Below, piece after piece: positions 58,423-64,000 of a stretch of DNA of 64,000 bases (within the stretch, counting starts at the first letter, position 1; each line of letters begins with the position of its first letter). The notes under the pieces are model-generated. The model did not search any database. It was not told the origin of the DNA and worked only from the letters and a program-made list of their open reading frames with translations. The position numbers were made by a program, and so were the translations under genes. Origin of the DNA: Ceratodon purpureus (Eukaryota > Streptophyta > Bryopsida > Pseudoditrichales > Ditrichaceae); assembly GCA_014871385.1 (NCBI GenBank), contig CM026429.1, positions 13,305,783 through 13,369,782 of the forward strand. Reading direction: 5' to 3'.

Positions 58423-59208
58423 ATGATCGAGAGAACTGCCGTGCGACAAGACGAAGCGGAGAGTAGGTCGGAGAAATCTGGTGCAGATTGTGTGCATGAG
58501 GAGAGCAGGATGAAGCATGGAGAAGAGGGAGCCAGCTCTCAGGTTCATGCTGGCCCGAACCCGGCGGGGGGTGAAGAGGCCTCTGCGGCAGGCTCAAGCG
58601 ATCAGGGGGGGAGTTTTGATTGTAATATCTGCTTAGAGCTTGCGCAAGATCCTGTGGTCACTCTTTGTGGGCACCTGTTCTGCTGGCCTTGTCTGTACCG
58701 ATGGTTGCAGATGCACAGCATCTGTCAGGAATGCCCGGTTTGCAAAGCCAGTGTTGAAGAAGAGAAGGTTATTCCACTATATGGCAGGGGGAAGGTGAAT
58801 TGTGTGGATCCTCGCACGAAAGCTGTTCCAGGCCTCAACATTCCTCAACGCCCATCTGGGCAGCGGCCAGAGACTGCCCGGCAGGCGGAGCAACACTATC
58901 ACAATAGTGGTTTCAATTTTATGGCTGGACCAGCGGGCCCTGCTGCCACAGCACGGTTCGGCAACATCACGCTTTCGGCCGGATTCGGACTGTTTCCTTC
59001 CCTCTTTGGCTTCCAATTGCATGGATTTCCTGATACAGGTGGGCTGGGAGGAGGTCCAGGCATCCATCTGGGGACTGCGGGTGGATTAGCCGGCAGCCAT
59101 ATCCATCCCACTCCTCCGACCTCGCCTGATCAGCAGCAGGAGGCACTTCTTTCACGACTGCTGCTTCTCCTTGGTGTCTTCGTGATTGTTTGCCTGCTTC
59201 TCTTTTGA
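58423..59208 (+). CDS. RMA: RMA-type membrane-anchored RING E3 ubiquitin ligase
   Basis: Single exon from ATG at 58423 to TGA at 59208, 261 aa. A charged N-terminus leads to a C3HC4 RING: CNICLELAQDPVVTLCGH, FCWPCLYRWL, CPVCKA. The next block, EEKVIPLYGRGKV and IPQRPSGQRPET, is the conserved extension of RMA proteins. The middle is Gly/Phe-rich (FGNITLSAGFGLFPSLFGFQ). The last 20 residues (SRLLLLLGVFVIVCLLLF) form one tail-anchor membrane helix. Plant RMA1-like and animal RNF5 proteins sit in the ER membrane and ubiquitinate ER substrates. Length, order and tail fit that family. A GTG-initiated extension to 58402 is not needed. Confidence 0.93.
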   Translation: MIERTAVRQDEAESRSEKSGADCVHEESRMKHGEEGASSQVHAGPNPAGGEEASAAGSSDQGGSFDCNICLELAQDPVVTLCGHLFCWPCLYRWLQMHSICQECPVCKASVEEEKVIPLYGRGKVNCVDPRTKAVPGLNIPQRPSGQRPETARQAEQHYHNSGFNFMAGPAGPAATARFGNITLSAGFGLFPSLFGFQLHGFPDTGGLGGGPGIHLGTAGGLAGSHIHPTPPTSPDQQQEALLSRLLLLLGVFVIVCLLLF

Positions 59209-62200
59209 GCCTTCCCTGACACTTTCATTACCAACCGTACAAGTGGCAGAATTTCGCTGGTGAATCTGCACCGAGCAAATCAGGTCCGAAGTTTGTAGTC
59301 GTTCCTTTGCATCGATTGGCAGAGCGACTGGGTTCCGTCATGTAATTAGGTCAAAAGGTGTGAGAATCTTGTTGCGTGAGTAGGTGGCTTTGAATGTGGT
59401 AGTCTGTTTTAGGCAAGTTGGGAAGTTGTTCACAGCCTTGAGAGCATCTGCACTCGGAGATGTCGACCGACTATGGTAGTCATTTGTGTGAGCAATCATG
59501 CTGCTAGCTTTCTGTACAAATAGGTCAAATTTTGTCTTTCAATTAATCAACAGTAGGTTCACAAGAAGAGATTTATTGATCTGTGAAGTCCCCTCCTTGG
59601 TCAGAACAGAAATAAGATGAGCTGCAAGGATTGTATGTCTTTTGACGGCCTACATATCCAGTTTGAGATTATGCAATGTACCTGTGAATATATGGCTTTG
59701 AATGTGGTGAGCAATTTGTTCCTCGGTGCTGGAGCAAGTTTAGGTACTGCAAAACCCACTATTCAAGTAACGGACCTCTCTCGGTGTTCCTAATTTCGAA
59801 GTTTGATCTGTAGAGCAGGCTCCTGTATAATGTACAATTCATTCCATACGTTAGTTCATACTAGAACTTGGTACGTTTCAAGTTTACGATGAATGGGAAT
59901 TTAGGTCGGCATGTCGGGAATAGTCTGACATCATTTATTCTGGATTGTTAGATCTTTGACGAGTTGGAGAGGCATTTGCAGCCGAGTGAGGGCTGAAACG
60001 TCCAATGTGCAATGCTCGTATTGTTTCCGTAATTGTAAATGTAGACGAATCATGGCTTTCTGGTTTTACCAAGTTGTATTCTTCCTTGAGAGTGGTTAGC
60101 CGTGTACTTTTTTCTTAGCTGCGAATGACTTTTTCGCAGCGTTTGAATGCTTTTTTTCACGATCCTTGAATATGATCATTTCAAAATATGATCATTTCAA
60201 AATATGATCATTTCACATATTTTGGGATCATCCTTCTTGTTGGAATAACAAGATGTGAAGCTTCTATCCTGAATGCTTCTGCTTCCAGGCATATTGGGAT
60301 TATGTAAACAACTGAATGTGTTGGGTCTGCAGCTGGTTGCAAGAAATGACCACGACGTGAGATTGTATTTTTTTAGTTAGTGTGGAATGGAACGAGGTGT
60401 TTCAGTACAGCAGATGGGGAAAGTAAGTTGCCACGGTCTCGAACAGTGTCTTCAAGTTGATATTGTCAACGATTCTGGCTTGCCCGCTTGAGAGTTGAGG
60501 AGGAATTTATGGTCGAGTGATTTGAAAGTTGAGGTATGTATTGACAGATTGTTGTCAATGTTATTTGCTACAGCTGAAGGTTATTCATCTTTCTCAACTC
60601 TGACTCTTTCGGAGCCGAAGTTTTATTGAGAAACGTATAAAGTGTTCATGCTGTCAACGTGGAATCTCACAAGATTTGATTCACATGCTCCACAATTGTA
60701 AACCGTTCACACCAAAATGAACAATAGGAAATAACACGTTCTGCTAAGAAAATCCTAGCTACAAAAAAATCAACAAACAAACTCCATCGTACACCATCTC
60801 CTCACGCACTTCTATTTGAAATTTCGTTTCTCATGACAATTTCGAACATGGCGGTAGAAGCTACAAATACATATTCCTTCTAATGACTGTCAATTTGTCA
60901 CAGGAAGACCATCACAAAACGATGATAGACAAAAATGAAATTCAATTTCAATTGATATTACACTTTGTCATAGAAATGTTGGACATACTCCGATATATAT
61001 GCTGCTAGACAAAGTGCCGGGTTACACATACAGTTCAAATAATATTTCCACGAGTCATTCAAGCAAATGGCTAAGTCGACGTGCAGCTCGATCATATCAT
61101 CAGCAGTAACTTAGTCACGGCATCGATGGCGAACATGTCACCAAGAGTACTGTTGATGAAAGCACACGACTTCAAGAATGTTGTCACCTGTATCATACTG
61201 CACTATCGAAATGATACTAGAAACTTTGTCAACAAAATTTAAACCATGTCATGCAGGCTCTTTAAGGTGATATAAACACTTGGCCCCATACTGATCAGGA
61301 GTTGGTAGCGGGGCCCAGGGTGACTCAAAAGCATGGCAAGGGTCTATGACTTGCTATATTTGGTGGGCGGCCACAGAGCCTTGTGCCTTCCATGAAGTGA
61401 AGCTATTGTTGATTACGAGATTTGACTTCACTGGCACGATCGTGTATTTATAACAGCCGATTGCACCAATCCCAAGGTTCCACAGAGTGGGATGTGCGTG
61501 ATTTGTGATCTATCGGATGCCATCTCGACGGCGCCGCCGAATTAAATAGTTATAATATTCATTCCGATACTCTTTGCTCGTACATAATTTGGTTCAGGCG
61601 CTGAGATTGCAGCACCTAGTTTCATTTTCTATATTCGCTAGAGCAGGCCTCCCAAATTCCAGTGCTCACGCAACATGCTCCAAACTTTTAGCTTGCAAAC
61701 AATATGTTTGTTTTCTATAAATTAGTGGAGATGTGAGGTTCAGTCGTCCTATCTTCAACCTTGATTTCCTGCATTTGGACTCATGGGCCAGCCATTTCTG
61801 TGTTCTTGGAGAGTACCTTTCTAAGGTCGTGTTTATGGATTGTACTTGGTTAGGTGCTTTATTTATGCATTGGTTCATTTCTGTCGGTGCTTTGATGCAG
61901 TATTGTGTCACGTCGGTCTTTGTGCTCTTAGGGGGTGTGAAGTTGAGAGTTGGCATGAGGCGCATTGCAGGTGAAGCTTAAGAAGCTCCTCGTTGTCCCA
62001 GTTTGTTGTGCGTCGGCGACCTCATTGATGGATATGTGCAGTTTTGCACTGGGGTAGCGTGATTCTTTTGGACTTGACGACTACTACATCACCGGCTCAT
62101 CTTGATTGTCTTCATTGTGCAAGTTATCACCTCTTGTTTTGCAAAATTGCTTCAATTCTCCTGACTCTTGTTTGATGTATTTGGAAACATCGTTTAAGAG

Positions 62201-63681
62201 GTTTATCATTCAAGGCCCCTTCCCAAAATGTTGCAGAATCGTGCGAGTAAGAATGGCAGTGACCTTTCTAGAGTAGGTGTCTTTGCTACACCTTGCTCAT
62301 GAGCTAACTCGGTCCGATATTTAAACCATTTAGAATGAACATTTCAAGCTAGATTAATTGATATAAGATTGCAATGTCGATGTTAATGATTTTTTTTTCG
62401 TGTGTTGTGGCACAACGCAGAGACCTCCATTACTTGAGGCCCAAGGCGACCAGAGTCCAACGTGCTTTTGGAAATTCGAACACAGGCAGAGCATGAATTG
62501 CTTACCGGACAATAAAGCGAAGTTTTTGTATTACAAAAATATATGTGCATTCTGATGGTTTGCCACACAGCAATCCTCATGTCGAATCGCTACAGATCAA
62601 TCGCAGGTACTCTCACAGCGCATTTTGATCAATTTATGCCCTTCAAAAATACATTGCTGTGAAATGCCCCTCCAAAATTAGTTGAATCATTTTCATGCGA
62701 TGTCTAAGCACTACTAGAATACATGGTTTTTTCTACCATCGCTGGACGTCCTTTTCCAATTTTTTTCCACTCGGAGTATGGAAGTGCCCCCCGATTTATG
62801 ACCGCCATATAATTCGACCACTATCTGTACTTCCCGCGCTGTTCACTGTAGTGTCTTCTGTCATGGAGTGATGTCTTAACGTTACCACCCCAATCTTTTA
62901 CCTCGTCTGCTCCATTTCTACACCTGAATGCACACTTAATCGCCCCAAGTTAATTTTCGGAGGTAAGTTTCGCCTCCGTTTTCACGATACCGTCTCCGAA
63001 ACTAACTCACTTTTACTAGTCGGAGTGTATATGTACAACACTGTCCGAAATATCGGTGGCTTTGCTGGACGGTCTGTTTGGGGACCCCAACGCGAAATGC
63101 CAGTCTCCTATAAGCATGCGGATAAGTGATATTTACACCGGTTAAATTTATGGATTTCCCCGCGGAGTTACGAGGTTGGTTTAGATTGCAGGTCGTTGTT
63201 ACTCGAAGTACAAAAGCTTCAAGCCTGTATGCTCACTGTGGATCAGAACATTTTACTTTAAATTTTACAAACATTTTACTTCACCGAAATCAGAGGCAGT
63301 ACATTGGAAAAAAAAATGTAGAATGTTTCACAAAAGTACTGTTCCACGAGGAAAGGTGTATCCCGAGTTAGGATACATTCTACACACTAACTCATCACAA
63401 AGTCTGGCTCACACCACTATTGCCTATGGCCGATAATTTCCCTACTCGGGCACTGTTTAATTCAAAATCTGCTGGCCTACTACTTTGCGCACTGCAGAGG
63501 GGTAATGCTGGAAAAAAAATTTACAAACTACAGGTGGCTGACTAATACGGGCACAGAGAAAGGTCATCACGCTTCAACTATGGGGTGTGAATTCCATGCA
63601 ATCGCCTCACGTGTTCATTCCTACACAGATTAACGAAGCCATCCACCTTGATGAGGGACGTGATAATCCGTGGAATGCTAT
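59209..63681. other. Intergenic DNA after the RING gene
   Basis: Likely 3' UTR then ordinary sequence. Three copies of a 16-bp unit containing TATGATCATTTCA lie at about 60169-60214. A CACTACTAGAA word at 62709 resembles a CACTA terminus, but I could not find its partner. No gene was supported; the 82-aa frame at 61733-61981 has no recognised domain. Confidence 0.4.
60169..60214. repeat. Short tandem repeat, 16-bp unit, three copies
   Basis: The unit AATATGATCATTTCAA is repeated with little change and contains the palindrome TGATCA. Confidence 0.75.
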
Positions 63682-64000
63682 CTAATCAACAATCAGATGT
63701 CGGTGGAGTGCATCCACCTCAAAGGGGAATTCGCAGTTGATGTTGGAGCACCTGCACTCCAATCCCGCATTCTGGAACGCAGTATTCTCTGAAATGTCTG
63801 TTCGCTGAAGCTCCCCGAACAGCACCTCGGCAATTGACGTGTGACTCGCCACCCAGACAGCCACAGCCTTCTCCACCGCCTGGAGCTCCAACTTCACCTG
63901 ACTTATGTTCTGGCTCAAAGCTCTGGTGTTGTTGAACATGAGGACAAATCGAGCCTCGGCCTCGTCTTTGTGGCGGAGGGCTTCCACCTCATCCTGAGGG
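63682..64000 (-). CDS. C-terminal exon of an unrecognised coiled-coil protein, partial
   Basis: On the minus strand the frame is open from the window end to a stop at 63682 and ends HRHLIVD. It reads DEVEALRHKDEAEARFVL, then SQVKLELQAVEKAVAVWVAS, then a Cys-containing end (LECRCSNINCEFPFEVDAL). The first 60 residues are heptad-like and probably coiled coil. I do not recognise the family. The gene continues beyond the window. Confidence 0.5.
   Translation of the reverse strand, partial: PQDEVEALRHKDEAEARFVLMFNNTRALSQNISQVKLELQAVEKAVAVWVASHTSIAEVLFGELQRTDISENTAFQNAGLECRCSNINCEFPFEVDALHRHLIVD

Noticed and set aside
62709..63020. Second CACTA-type element starting CACTACTAGAA
   Set aside because: No inverted partner end or target duplication was found.

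Overview
The window is nuclear DNA of a land plant. Its genes include a plastid THF1/PSB29 gene with a transit peptide, an R2R3-MYB, a SANT-plus-bromodomain protein, an RMA-type RING ligase and B3 domains, all with short GT-AG introns. Gene islands are GC-rich and sit in very AT-rich intergenic DNA. The style suggests a bryophyte or another early-diverging land plant, but the species cannot be fixed from the sequence alone.

Layout. 1-621: long inverted repeats around a broken RPL13A fragment. 622-6170: AT-rich DNA without a convincing gene. About 6175-15180: a GC-rich transposon island. It holds an interstitial telomere-like repeat, a 732-aa single-exon transposon-type protein behind a TATA box, two short tandem arrays, a 173-aa ORF and a one-intron DUF7869-type transposase gene. 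A 17-nt hairpin motif recurs across its right half. 15-22 kb: AT-rich DNA with a fold-back, a CACTA-type MITE and a 5'-truncated L1-type LINE with target duplication. 22.6-24.2 kb: R2R3-MYB (3 exons, +). 25.2-26.0 kb: a TIR element. 28.0-29.6 kb: an intronless copine (-). 32.2-32.7 kb: a PIF/Harbinger-like MITE. 33.5-35.6 kb: THF1 (5 exons, -). 37.2-38.1 kb: a 23-bp minisatellite split by a LINE-like tail. 39.8-45.6 kb: bromodomain gene (5 exons, +). 46.3-47.7 kb: two PIF/Harbinger-like MITEs. 47,710-56,684: a complete 9-kb piggyBac-superfamily transposon. 58.4-59.2 kb: RMA-type RING ligase (+). 63.7 kb to the end: the last exon of a gene leaving the window.

The most striking item is the piggyBac element. 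It has matching TTAA sites and 10-bp terminal inverted repeats. It carries an intact DDD transposase core with a C-terminal Cys-rich domain. Upstream of the core are at least five small phase-0 exons, each encoding a variant of a basic RKSRAK-type motif. It also carries a second gene with two B3 DNA-binding domains. It sits exactly at the edge of a MITE, so insertion order can be read.

The host genes (MYB, copine, THF1, bromodomain, RMA) look unrelated to each other, as is usual in plant genomes. The transposon regions account for most of the remaining recognisable structure.
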